Both the position numbers and the translations under genes were made by a program. From NCBI GenBank assembly GCA_013003285.1, contig JABDJY010000164.1, positions 1 through 16,714 on the forward strand: DNA of 16,714 nt. Direction: 5' to 3'. The stretch is from Alphaproteobacteria bacterium (GTDB lineage Bacteria > Pseudomonadota > Alphaproteobacteria > UBA6615). This document shows positions 7,616-15,169 of the stretch, one piece after another (within the stretch, counting starts at the first letter, position 1; every line of letters begins with the position of its first letter). Below the pieces are notes generated by a model. It searched no databases. It was not told the origin of the DNA and saw only the letters and a program-made list of their open reading frames with translations.

Positions 7616-9949
7616 ATGGCCGAGAAACGGGAGCTGAGCCAGCTCGATATGGACTCGTTGCAGATGCACAAGTCTGGCAAGCCGGGCAAAATTGCGATCG
7701 CAACAACCAAGCCGCTCACCACACAGCGCGATTTGTCGATGGCCTATTCGCCCGGCGTTGCGGCGCCGTGCATGGAAATCTACCACACCCCGGACAGCGC
7801 CTACGACTACACCGCGCGCGGCAACTTCGTCGCCGTCATTTCCAACGGCACCGCCGTGCTGGGGCTCGGCAATATCGGCGCGCTGGCGAGCAAGCCGGTG
7901 ATGGAAGGTAAGGCGGTTCTGTTCAAGAAATTCGCCGACATCGACGCCATCGATCTGGAAGTGGCGACCGAGGATGTGGACGAGTTCATCAACTGCGTGC
8001 GCTATCTCACGCCATCGTTCGGCGGCGTCAACCTGGAAGACATCAAGGCGCCGGAATGCTTCATCATCGAGCAGCGACTGCGCGAAATGATGGACATTCC
8101 CGTATTCCACGACGACCAGCACGGCACTGCCATCGTCTCGCTCGCCGGGCTTATCAATGCGCTCGACCTGACCGACCGCTCCCTGGGCGACATCAAGCTG
8201 GTGGTCAACGGTGCCGGCTCGGCGGCGATCGCCTGCGTCGAGCTGATCAAGGCCATGGGTCTGCCGCACGACAACGCCATCCTGTGCGACAGCCGCGGCG
8301 TCGTCTATCAGGGCCGCGAAGAGGGCATGAACCAGTGGAAATCGGCCCACGCCGCCAATACCAAGGCGCGCACTTTGGAAGAAGCCATGGTGGGTGCCGA
8401 CGTCTTCTTTGGCCTGTCGGTCAAAGGCGCGGTGACGAAGAAGATGGTCAAGTCCATGGCCGACAAACCGATTTTATTCGCCATGGCCAACCCGGACCCG
8501 GAGATCACGCCGGAGGAAGTGAAGGCGGCGCGCGATGACGCCATCGTCGCCACCGGCCGCTCGGATTATCCCAATCAGGTCAACAATGTGTTGGGCTTCC
8601 CCTACATCTTTCGTGGCGCGCTGGATGTGCGCGCGCGCACCGTCAATGACGAGATGAAGATAGCCTGTGCCAACGCCCTGGCCGAACTGGCGCGGCTTAA
8701 CGTGCCCGACGAGGTCAACGCGGTCTATGCCGACACGCAACTCAAATACGGGCCGGAATATATTATTCCGGTGCCGTTCGATCCGCGGCTCATCGAATTC
8801 GTGCCACCGCGCGTCGCCCAAGCGGCAATGGATAGCGGTGTCGCCCGCAAGCCGATCGCCATCATGGAAGCCTACCAGAACGAGCTCGCCCAACGCCTCG
8901 ACCCGACGGCGGCATCGATTCAGGCGATCTACCAGGCGGTGCGGCAGAATCCGCGCCGGGTGGTGTTCGCCGAGGGTGAGTCCGAGCGCGCGATCCGCGC
9001 CGCCATCGCGTTCCAGAATGCCGGGCTCGGCACGCCGGTCCTAATCGGCCGCGAGGAAGTGGTGCAGGGACGCATCGAAGAACTTGGCCTGCTCGAAGCG
9101 GCCAGTGTGGAAGTCCACAATGCGTCGCTGGCCAAGGATCGCGAAAAATATATCGAGTTTCTGTATCAGCGCATGCAGCGGCAGGGCTCGCTGTTTCGCG
9201 ATTGCCAACGCTGGGTCAATCAGAACCGCAATGTCTTCGCCGCCTGCATGGTCGCCCATGGCGCCGCCGACGCCATGATCACCGGCCTGACACGGCGCTT
9301 TTCCACCTGCTTCCGCGATATCAGCCGGGTGTTCGACCCGATGCCCGGCCAACAGGTGTTCGGCCTCACCATTCACACCACATCGAACCACACGCTCTTC
9401 GTGGCCGATACCAGCGTCCATGAGCGCCCCACACCGGAAGTCATGGTCGAGATCGCCAAGCAAAGCGCGGCGAAGGCGCGCCAGATGGGCCACGAGCCGC
9501 GGATCGCATTTCTCAGCTATTCCAACTTCGGCAACCCACCGGTCGACTACACCGAACGGTCGCGCGAGGCGGTGCGGCTATTGGACGAAGCCGGCGGCGC
9601 GGATTTCGAATATGACGGCGAGATGACCGCCGACACCGCCCTCGACCCGGTACTGCGCGAACGCTTCTACCCCTTCAGCCGACTGACCGGACCGGCCAAT
9701 GTGCTGATCATGCCGGGGCTCCATTCGGCCCATATCGTCTCGCGGTTGTTGCAGTCGCTGGAGGTCGGCACCGTGGTCGGCCCGCTGCTGATGGGGCTGG
9801 AGAAACCCATCGAGATCGCCCAGATGCGCTCGACGGTCAATGATCTGGTGAACGCCGCCGCCCTGGCGGCGCATGAATCGATACGCCTGCAATCCGTGCA
9901 GCAAAACGGCAAACGGCGGCGGTCGGGCAAGGCCACGGCGGCGCAGTAA
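7616..9949 (+). CDS. maeB: NADP-dependent malic enzyme with C-terminal phosphotransacetylase-like domain
   Basis: This hybrid malic enzyme decarboxylates malate to pyruvate with reduction of NAD(P)+, linking the TCA cycle to pyruvate and NADPH supply in the cytoplasm. From the chosen ATG the product is 777 residues, normal for the MaeB type. The malic enzyme part covers about residues 12-420: SMAYSPGVAAPC (41-52, with Tyr44), NGTAVLGLGNIGALASKPVM (77-96), FADIDAID (106-113), FHDDQHGTAIVSLAG (164-178, metal and substrate region) and the dinucleotide-binding VVNGAGSAAI (196-205). The remainder, about 430-755, resembles phosphate acetyltransferase; in this enzyme class that domain is regulatory (acetyl-CoA response) rather than catalytic. 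A GTG at 7604 is in frame but overlaps the GAAGGAG ribosome site (7598-7604), so ATG 7616 is preferred. It ends at a clear hairpin terminator. Choice of NADP over NAD is inferred from the family. Confidence 0.94.
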   Translation: MAEKRELSQLDMDSLQMHKSGKPGKIAIATTKPLTTQRDLSMAYSPGVAAPCMEIYHTPDSAYDYTARGNFVAVISNGTAVLGLGNIGALASKPVMEGKAVLFKKFADIDAIDLEVATEDVDEFINCVRYLTPSFGGVNLEDIKAPECFIIEQRLREMMDIPVFHDDQHGTAIVSLAGLINALDLTDRSLGDIKLVVNGAGSAAIACVELIKAMGLPHDNAILCDSRGVVYQGREEGMNQWKSAHAANTKARTLEEAMVGADVFFGLSVKGAVTKKMVKSMADKPILFAMANPDPEITPEEVKAARDDAIVATGRSDYPNQVNNVLGFPYIFRGALDVRARTVNDEMKIACANALAELARLNVPDEVNAVYADTQLKYGPEYIIPVPFDPRLIEFVPPRVAQAAMDSGVARKPIAIMEAYQNELAQRLDPTAASIQAIYQAVRQNPRRVVFAEGESERAIRAAIAFQNAGLGTPVLIGREEVVQGRIEELGLLEAASVEVHNASLAKDREKYIEFLYQRMQRQGSLFRDCQRWVNQNRNVFAACMVAHGAADAMITGLTRRFSTCFRDISRVFDPMPGQQVFGLTIHTTSNHTLFVADTSVHERPTPEVMVEIAKQSAAKARQMGHEPRIAFLSYSNFGNPPVDYTERSREAVRLLDEAGGADFEYDGEMTADTALDPVLRERFYPFSRLTGPANVLIMPGLHSAHIVSRLLQSLEVGTVVGPLLMGLEKPIEIAQMRSTVNDLVNAAALAAHESIRLQSVQQNGKRRRSGKATAAQ

Positions 9950-9992
9950 CCGCCAGGATTCAGGCTTGGTCCTGCCCCTGGCGGTTTGTGTT
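9950..9992 (+). terminator. Rho-independent terminator of maeB
   Basis: CCGCCAGG (9950-9957) begins right after the maeB stop TAA and pairs perfectly with CCTGGCGG (9977-9984). An inner CAGG (9961-9964) / CCTG (9971-9974) helix extends the hairpin. The stem is followed by TTTGTGTT (9985-9992), a moderate U-tract. Position and structure fit an intrinsic terminator well. Confidence 0.82.
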
Positions 9993-10032
9993 AGGGTCGC
10001 CCTCGTTCGTAACTGGCCACCTTCGACGCAAC

Positions 10033-11433
10033 ATGGCGACGCCTGACAGTAAGCATATTCTGACAACCACCCTGGCTTTCGCATCGCCGGCCATCGCGGT
10101 GCTGGCCGTATTGGTTGGTGTCGGCGCGCTCGCCGTCGGCCCGGCGATCGTGGCCGGTTTGGTCGTGCTCGCGCTCGTGGCGTTGTTTGCTGCGCGACCC
10201 CTGGGCCGCCTTAGACAATTGCAGAACCGGATCGAAGAGATGATCGCGGGCGGCGTCTCTCAGACGCCGGACGGCGCCGGCGAAGCGCTGACCGACCCGG
10301 GGGGCGGCGCGATCGGCGATCTGGCAGCGGCGTTTCAGCGGCTCGAGCGAAATTGGAGCCGCGACCGCAAGGCGCTCACCGATGGTCTGGGCGCGGCGGC
10401 TACGCTGTTCGATGCTCTGCCCGACCCCTTGGTCACCCTCGACCGACAATCGCGTTTGGTCTACGCCAATGCGGCGGCCCGCACTCTGCTGGCCGACGGC
10501 CGGCCGGAAGACGATGTGCGCAGCCGGGACCTGTCGGCCGTGTTGCGGCAGCCCCTGGTTTTGGAGGCGGTGGCCGAAGTGCTAGGCGGCGCCGCCACAC
10601 GCGCCGTCGAGTTCACGCTTACCGACCGGGTTGATCAGACCTTCGAGGCCCGGGTCGAGGCCATCGCCGGCGCCGACGTCGGCGATGACGACGCCGTAGC
10701 CCTGTTGCTATTGCGCGACGTGACCGCCCAACGGCAGAGCGAGCAATCGCGCGCCGACTTTGTCGCCAATGTCAGTCACGAGTTGCGCACACCGCTCACC
10801 TCTTTGATCGGCTTTATCGAGACCCTGCGCGAGGCGGCCAAAGACGATGCCGATGCCCGCGACCGGTTTCTCACTCTGATGGCAACCCAGTCAGACCGAA
10901 TGGCGCGCTTGGTCGATGATCTGCTGTCACTATCGCGGATTGAGATGAACGAACACACGCTGCCGGAGGGGGCCGTCGACCTGCATAGCGTTATGGGTAC
11001 CGTAACCGATCTGCTGGCGCCGCAAGCACATCAGCGCAACATCGCCATCGAAACCCAACTCGATTCCGTGACTGGCCCGGTTGCCGGCGATACGGATGAG
11101 CTAATCCAACTGTTCCAAAACCTAATCGAGAACGCCATCAAATATGCGCGCGAGGGAACCGTTGTGCGCATTGCCGCAGACAGCACGGCGGACACGGCGA
11201 CAATCTCGGTCATCGATCAGGGCGACGGCATTGGACGCGAACATTTGGCGCGGCTCACCGAGCGCTTCTACCGGATCGACACGGCCCGCTCGCGCGAACT
11301 CGGCGGCACCGGCCTAGGGCTCGCCATCGTCAAGCATATCGTCAATCGTCATCGCGGGACGCTAAAGATCGACAGCGAATTGGGCAAAGGCAGCACGTTT
11401 GCTGTGACGCTGCAGCGGCATCGCCCGTCATAG
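10033..11433 (+). CDS. phoR: Phosphate-regulon sensor histidine kinase (PhoR type)
   Basis: A 466-residue membrane histidine kinase. Two hydrophobic segments close together (about residues 10-53) leave almost no periplasmic loop, as in PhoR, which takes its signal from PstSCAB/PhoU rather than binding phosphate itself. A PAS-like domain follows (about 118-232, with FDALPDPLVTLDRQSRLVYA at 126-145), then the HisKA dimerisation domain with phospho-accepting His249 in FVANVSHELRTPLTSLIGF, and an intact ATPase: N box QNLIENAIKYA (362-372), G1 DQGDGI (395-400), F box around RFYRID (411-416), and G2 GGTGLGL (424-430). The family alone would allow other kinases of this class; the downstream pstSCAB genes make PhoR the best reading. 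An in-frame GTG at 9988 lies inside the maeB terminator tail, so ATG 10033 is chosen, although it has no clear ribosome site. No PhoB partner gene is in the window. Confidence 0.87.
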   Translation: MATPDSKHILTTTLAFASPAIAVLAVLVGVGALAVGPAIVAGLVVLALVALFAARPLGRLRQLQNRIEEMIAGGVSQTPDGAGEALTDPGGGAIGDLAAAFQRLERNWSRDRKALTDGLGAAATLFDALPDPLVTLDRQSRLVYANAAARTLLADGRPEDDVRSRDLSAVLRQPLVLEAVAEVLGGAATRAVEFTLTDRVDQTFEARVEAIAGADVGDDDAVALLLLRDVTAQRQSEQSRADFVANVSHELRTPLTSLIGFIETLREAAKDDADARDRFLTLMATQSDRMARLVDDLLSLSRIEMNEHTLPEGAVDLHSVMGTVTDLLAPQAHQRNIAIETQLDSVTGPVAGDTDELIQLFQNLIENAIKYAREGTVVRIAADSTADTATISVIDQGDGIGREHLARLTERFYRIDTARSRELGGTGLGLAIVKHIVNRHRGTLKIDSELGKGSTFAVTLQRHRPS

Positions 11434-11474
11434 AATTGAAGCGCTTCGCCTATAAACGGGATTGGACGAGCCAC

Positions 11475-12557
11475 ATGACGCGTGAAAATACCGCAATTTC
11501 GCAACAGGCTGCCGGAGGAATCGGCTTCTTCGAGAAGTGGCTTTCGGTGTGGGTCGCTCTGTGTATCGTCACCGGCGTGAGCCTCGGCAGTTTGCTGCCC
11601 GATCTGTTCGCGTCGATCGCCCGTCTCGAGTACGCCTCAGTCAATCTGGTCGTCGCCGTTCTAATCTGGGCGATGGTCTATCCGATGATGGTGAATGTAG
11701 ATTTCACCAGCCTTCGGCACATCGGAGACAAGCCGAAAGGCCTCATCGTCACAATCATTGTAAATTGGCTCATCAAGCCGTTCACCATGGCGGGCCTGGG
11801 CATCTTGTTCTTCGAGGTCGTGTTCGCGGACATCATCGCCCCCGCCGACGCGCAGCAATATATCGCTGGGCTGATTCTGTTGGGCGCAGCCCCCTGCACG
11901 GCCATGGTGTTCGTCTGGAGCCAAATGACCCGCGGCGATGCCACCTACACATTGGTTCAGGTCTCGATGAACGACGTCATCATGATCTTTGCGTTCGCCC
12001 CTATCGTCGCACTGCTGCTGGGCGTGACGGATATCGTCGTGCCATGGCCAACGCTATTTCTGTCGGTGGGACTGTATGTGGTGATCCCGTTGATCGCCGG
12101 GGCGCTGACACGCAGCCGGCTGATACGGCATGCGAAACGCGACGAAAATAGCGAGGCAGCCGTTACCCGATTCACCAGCGCGGTAAAACCACTCTCGGTG
12201 ATCGGTTTGCTGGCAACAGTTGTTCTGCTGTTTGGGTTTCAGGGACAGGTCATCTTGGACCGGCCAGGGTTAATAGCGCTGATCGCCGTACCGTTGTTGA
12301 TCCAGTCCTATGGGATATTCGTTGTCGCCTATACGGGCGCCTGGGTATTACGTATCCCTTTCAACATTGCGGCGCCCTGTGCCCTGATCGGCACATCCAA
12401 TTTTTTCGAACTGGCGGTCGCGGTCGCCATCAGTCTGTTCGGACTTAACTCCGGGGCAGCGCTGGCGACAGTGGTCGGGGTTTTGGTCGAAGTGCCCGTC
12501 ATGTTATCGCTGGTGGCGGTTGCCAATCGCACCCGCGGCTGGTTCCCGACCAGCTAG
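11475..12557 (+). CDS. acr3: ACR3-family arsenite efflux permease
   Basis: ACR3 proteins export arsenite (sometimes antimonite) across the inner membrane using the proton motive force. The 360-residue product shows about ten hydrophobic segments. Signature stretches include MMVNVDFTSL (71-80), LLGAAPCTAMVFVWSQMTRG (135-154 approx.) with Cys141, and GTSNFFELAVAVAISLFG (306-323) with Glu312. A cysteine in the fourth membrane helix and a glutamate in the ninth are known to be needed for transport in studied ACR3 proteins, and both appear present. A TTG at 11436 is in frame, but ATG 11475 has a GGACGAG sequence just upstream and gives the usual family length. The gene starts 41 nt after phoR, so co-transcription is likely, and it precedes pstS. 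No arsC, arsR or arsH is beside it. The family is secure; arsenite as substrate is inferred from it. Confidence 0.9.
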   Translation: MTRENTAISQQAAGGIGFFEKWLSVWVALCIVTGVSLGSLLPDLFASIARLEYASVNLVVAVLIWAMVYPMMVNVDFTSLRHIGDKPKGLIVTIIVNWLIKPFTMAGLGILFFEVVFADIIAPADAQQYIAGLILLGAAPCTAMVFVWSQMTRGDATYTLVQVSMNDVIMIFAFAPIVALLLGVTDIVVPWPTLFLSVGLYVVIPLIAGALTRSRLIRHAKRDENSEAAVTRFTSAVKPLSVIGLLATVVLLFGFQGQVILDRPGLIALIAVPLLIQSYGIFVVAYTGAWVLRIPFNIAAPCALIGTSNFFELAVAVAISLFGLNSGAALATVVGVLVEVPVMLSLVAVANRTRGWFPTS

Positions 12558-12577
12558 GCGAGCCGAAACGTCAGGCG

Positions 12578-12610
12578 CTGTCACAGAACTGAAACAATAC
12601 TGACATAAAT
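12578..12610 (+). promoter_or_regulatory. Pho box: three 11-bp-spaced PhoB-binding repeats upstream of pstS
   Basis: CTGTCAC-AGAA, CTGAAAC-AATA and CTGACAT-AAAT start at 12578, 12589 and 12600, giving an exact 11-bp period. Each matches the known Pho-box half-site pattern (CTGTCAT plus four AT-rich bases). In the family model PhoB bound here replaces the -35 contact. The -10 element is not clear: TAAATA (12606-12611) and TTAGGT (12627-12632) are both possible. The site lies 20 bp after acr3 and 100 bp before pstS. Confidence 0.85.
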
Positions 12611-12625
12611 AGGTAGTGGGAATTC

Positions 12626-12687
12626 CTTAGGTTTTGAGCACTTGCAGGGCGGCGATTGCAGAGCTGTCTCAGCGCAAGAGACCTAAG
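12626..12687 (+). other. Foldable 5' leader of pstS (nested inverted repeats)
   Basis: CTTAGGT (12626-12632) pairs perfectly with ACCTAAG (12681-12687), closing a 48-nt region. Inside it GTCTC (12666-12670) pairs with GAGAC (12678-12682), with two bases shared at the junction, so the two helices either stack or compete. The pstS ribosome site AGGAG (12698-12702) lies just downstream and unpaired. A role in mRNA stability or translation is plausible but inferred; part of this span may lie upstream of the transcription start. Confidence 0.45.
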
Positions 12688-12709
12688 ATTGGGCGATAGG
12701 AGATCCCAC

Positions 12710-13720
12710 ATGTACCTCAAGACACTCTCTTTGGCAGCCGCTGTAACGCTCGCCGCAATCGGCGCTGCTGAAGCGCGCGAACAAATTCGTATCGTCGGCT
12801 CATCGACGGTGTTCCCGTTCTCGACCGCGGTCGCCGAGCAATTTGGCAAATCGACCCCGTTTAAAACGCCGGTCGTCGAAAGCACCGGCTCGGGCGGCGG
12901 CATGAAACTGTTCTGCGCCGGCGTCGGCGAACAGCATCCCGATGTGACCAATTCGTCGCGGCGGATCAAGAAATCTGAGTTCGATAATTGCACCGCAAAC
13001 GGTATCGGCATCACGGAGGTCCAGATTGGCTTCGACGGCATCGTGCTAGGCAGCTCGAAGGCCGGCGCCGATCTCGACCTCACATTGGAACAGGTCTTCC
13101 TTGCACTGGCCGCGAAGGTGCCGGTCGAGGGTAAGCTCGTCGACAATCCCTACAAGATGTGGAGTGATATCGACCCCAAGCTGCCGAAGAAAAAGATCGA
13201 AATCCTCGGCCCGCCGCCGACCAGCGGCACGCGCGACGCCTTCGTTGAAATTGCCATGGAAGGCGGCTGCGAAGCGCTGGCCGGCGCCAAAGAACTCGGC
13301 CTGACCAAGAAAGCCTGCCACAACATCCGCGAAGACGGCGCCTTCATCGAGGCGGGCGAGAACGACAATCTGATCGTGCAGAAACTGGAGAGCAACCCGG
13401 CCGCGGTCGGCATCTTCGGCTTCAGCTTCCTCGATCAGAATGCCGACAAGATGAAAGGCGCCATGATCAATGGCGTGCCGGCCGAGTTCGAGAGGATCGC
13501 CGACGGCGATTATCCTGTCTCACGTTCGCTGTTCTTCTACGTTAAGCAGCAACATGTCGGCGTAATCCCGGGCATCAAGGAATTTATTGCTGAATTCACC
13601 AGCGACGACGCCTGGGGAGAAGACGGATATCTGGTCGACAAAGGACTGATCCCGCTGCCCGAAGAAGAGCGCCAAGCGACCATGGAAGCGGCGACAGGAC
13701 TACAATCGCTATCCATGTAA
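12710..13720 (+). CDS. pstS: Periplasmic phosphate-binding protein PstS
   Basis: PstS captures inorganic phosphate in the periplasm and delivers it to the PstCAB importer. The 336-residue product begins with a clear Sec signal peptide; cleavage is likely after AAEA (residues 19-22). Phosphate-contacting loops are visible: GSSTVFPF (30-37), ESTGSGGGMKLFCAG (57-71), TNSSRRI (80-86) and TSGTRDAFVE (171-180). The last is the conserved Ser-Gly-Thr-Arg element of this family. ATG 12710 is chosen because AGGAG (12698-12702) sits 7 nt upstream and a signal peptide follows directly; an upstream in-frame TTG would bury the signal. It is preceded by a Pho box and a foldable leader and followed by a hairpin before pstC, so strong phosphate-starvation induction, with pstS made in excess, is expected. 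Confidence 0.95.
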   Translation: MYLKTLSLAAAVTLAAIGAAEAREQIRIVGSSTVFPFSTAVAEQFGKSTPFKTPVVESTGSGGGMKLFCAGVGEQHPDVTNSSRRIKKSEFDNCTANGIGITEVQIGFDGIVLGSSKAGADLDLTLEQVFLALAAKVPVEGKLVDNPYKMWSDIDPKLPKKKIEILGPPPTSGTRDAFVEIAMEGGCEALAGAKELGLTKKACHNIREDGAFIEAGENDNLIVQKLESNPAAVGIFGFSFLDQNADKMKGAMINGVPAEFERIADGDYPVSRSLFFYVKQQHVGVIPGIKEFIAEFTSDDAWGEDGYLVDKGLIPLPEEERQATMEAATGLQSLSM

Positions 13721-13725
13721 CCTTC

Positions 13726-13752
13726 CAAAATTGGCCACGGCCAATCGTTTTC
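13726..13752 (+). terminator. Hairpin with T-run between pstS and pstC (likely attenuator)
   Basis: ATTGGC (13730-13735) and GCCAAT (13740-13745) form a perfect 6-bp stem with a CACG loop, followed by CG and TTTT. Flanking AAAA before the stem could pair with the T-run across a CG bulge. In many pst operons a hairpin here partly stops transcription or shields the pstS message, so the binding protein is made in excess of the permeases. Partial termination is inferred. Confidence 0.6.
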
Positions 13753-13786
13753 ATAAAAGCCGGCACGGCACCAAGTTGATCCGACC

Positions 13787-15169
13787 ATGAACTCCCTGAT
13801 TTTAATCGCTGTCTTATTGTTGTTCATGGTCTTCGCCTATCAGCTTGGCCGGCGGTGGGTGTTGCAGAAGGTCGGCGGCGATCGCCGCGAACTGCACTCA
13901 CTGCCCGGGTATTACGGCGCCTATGTCGCGCTGCTATGCGGCCTGCCGGCGTTGTTGATTGTCGCCCTGTGGCTATCCTTCGAGCCGCAGATCATCGAAA
14001 CGATTTTAATCAGTGGTCTACCGACTGCCGCCCAGGCCTTACCGGCGGGAGAGCTTAATCTCCTGATCAGCGATATCCGCAATATCGCCACCGGCAACAT
14101 TTCCAGCCGCACACCCGATGCCGCGGTTCTGATCGCTGCCGACCGGTATAACAATTTGCGCAGCATTAGTTTCGCCGCCATGGCCGTGATTGGCCTGGCC
14201 GCTGCGATTGGCGGGTTTGTCGTTGCGCGCGGACGCCTTCAACCGAATTTACGCGCCCGACCGGTTGTCGAGGGCGTGGTCCATTGGACCCTGTTGATCG
14301 CCTCGGTCATCGCCGTACTAACCACCGTCGGCATCGTTCTATCGCTGCTATTCGAATCGGTTCGTTTCTTCGAACAAGTGTCACCGTTCGAATTTTTGTT
14401 CGGCCTCGACTGGAGCCCGCAAACAGCGCTGCGCGAAGACCAGGTCGGCGGCTCGGGCAGCTTCGGCGCCGTGCCGATATTTGCCGGCACTTTGCTGATC
14501 ACGGTCATCGCCATGGCGGTCGCCGTGCCGATTGGCCTACTGTCGGCCATCTACATGGCGGAATACGCCTCACCGGCCGTGCGTTCGGTTGTCAAACCGC
14601 TACTCGAAATATTGGCCGGCATCCCGACCGTGGTTTACGGATTTTTCGCAGCCCTGACGATTGGTCCGGCATTGCGCGGGTTCGGCGAACAGCTCGGCAT
14701 CGGTGTCGCCTCGGAAAGCGCCCTGGCGGCCGGGCTGGTGATGGGCGTGATGATCATTCCCTTCGTCTCGTCGCTATCCGACGACGTTATCAACGCGGTA
14801 CCCCAATCGCTGCGCGACGGCGCTTATGCGCTGGGCGCCACCCAATCGGAAACGGTCCGCAAAGTCGTCTTGCCGGCGGCCTTGCACGGTATCGTCGGCG
14901 CCGTTTTGCTGGCCGTCAGCCGCGCCATTGGCGAGACCATGATCGTCGTCATGGCCGCCGGGCTCGCCGCCAATCTCACCGCCAATCCCTTCGAGGCTGT
15001 AACCACGGTTACCGTTCAGATCGTCACCCTTTTGGTCGGCGATCAGGAATTCGACAGCGCCAAAACCTTGGCGGCGTTCGCCCTGGGCTTGGTGCTGTTC
15101 CTGGTCACATTGGCTCTCAACATAATCGCGCTCGTGGTCGTACGGCGCTATCGGGAAGAATATGACTGA
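13787..15169 (+). CDS. pstC: Phosphate ABC transporter permease PstC (long form)
   Basis: PstC is one of two membrane subunits of the high-affinity phosphate importer. The product is 460 residues, longer than the roughly 320 of E. coli PstC because of an N-terminal extension: membrane segments near residues 2-20 and 43-65, a non-cytoplasmic-looking stretch (66-125) and a further segment at 127-147. As I recall, this extension is catalogued in Pfam as DUF3708. The permease core follows from about 160, with the EAA coupling loop LRDGAYALGATQSETVRKVV at 342-361 contacting PstB. The ATG at 13787 is preceded by only a weak ribosome site. It lies 66 nt after pstS beyond a hairpin and overlaps pstA by 8 nt (ATGACTGA). 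Its order and the PstA partner make the identity firm. Confidence 0.94.
   Translation: MNSLILIAVLLLFMVFAYQLGRRWVLQKVGGDRRELHSLPGYYGAYVALLCGLPALLIVALWLSFEPQIIETILISGLPTAAQALPAGELNLLISDIRNIATGNISSRTPDAAVLIAADRYNNLRSISFAAMAVIGLAAAIGGFVVARGRLQPNLRARPVVEGVVHWTLLIASVIAVLTTVGIVLSLLFESVRFFEQVSPFEFLFGLDWSPQTALREDQVGGSGSFGAVPIFAGTLLITVIAMAVAVPIGLLSAIYMAEYASPAVRSVVKPLLEILAGIPTVVYGFFAALTIGPALRGFGEQLGIGVASESALAAGLVMGVMIIPFVSSLSDDVINAVPQSLRDGAYALGATQSETVRKVVLPAALHGIVGAVLLAVSRAIGETMIVVMAAGLAANLTANPFEAVTTVTVQIVTLLVGDQEFDSAKTLAAFALGLVLFLVTLALNIIALVVVRRYREEYD

Noticed and set aside
7607..8350. Open frame of 247 codons on the minus strand
   Set aside because: It is antisense to the conserved N-terminal part of maeB and has no family features.
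9988..10032. GTG start for phoR at 9988
   Set aside because: It falls in the T-rich tail of the maeB terminator and would add 15 residues with no membrane or domain features.
12571..13146. Minus-strand open frame of 191 codons crossing the Pho box
   Set aside because: It is antisense to the pstS signal peptide and phosphate-binding loops and runs through regulatory DNA; low-complexity Ser/Pro/Ala composition.
14284..15165. Open frame of 293 codons in another plus-strand frame
   Set aside because: It lies inside pstC and is Arg-rich with no domain likeness; it is a frame shadow of the GC-rich gene.
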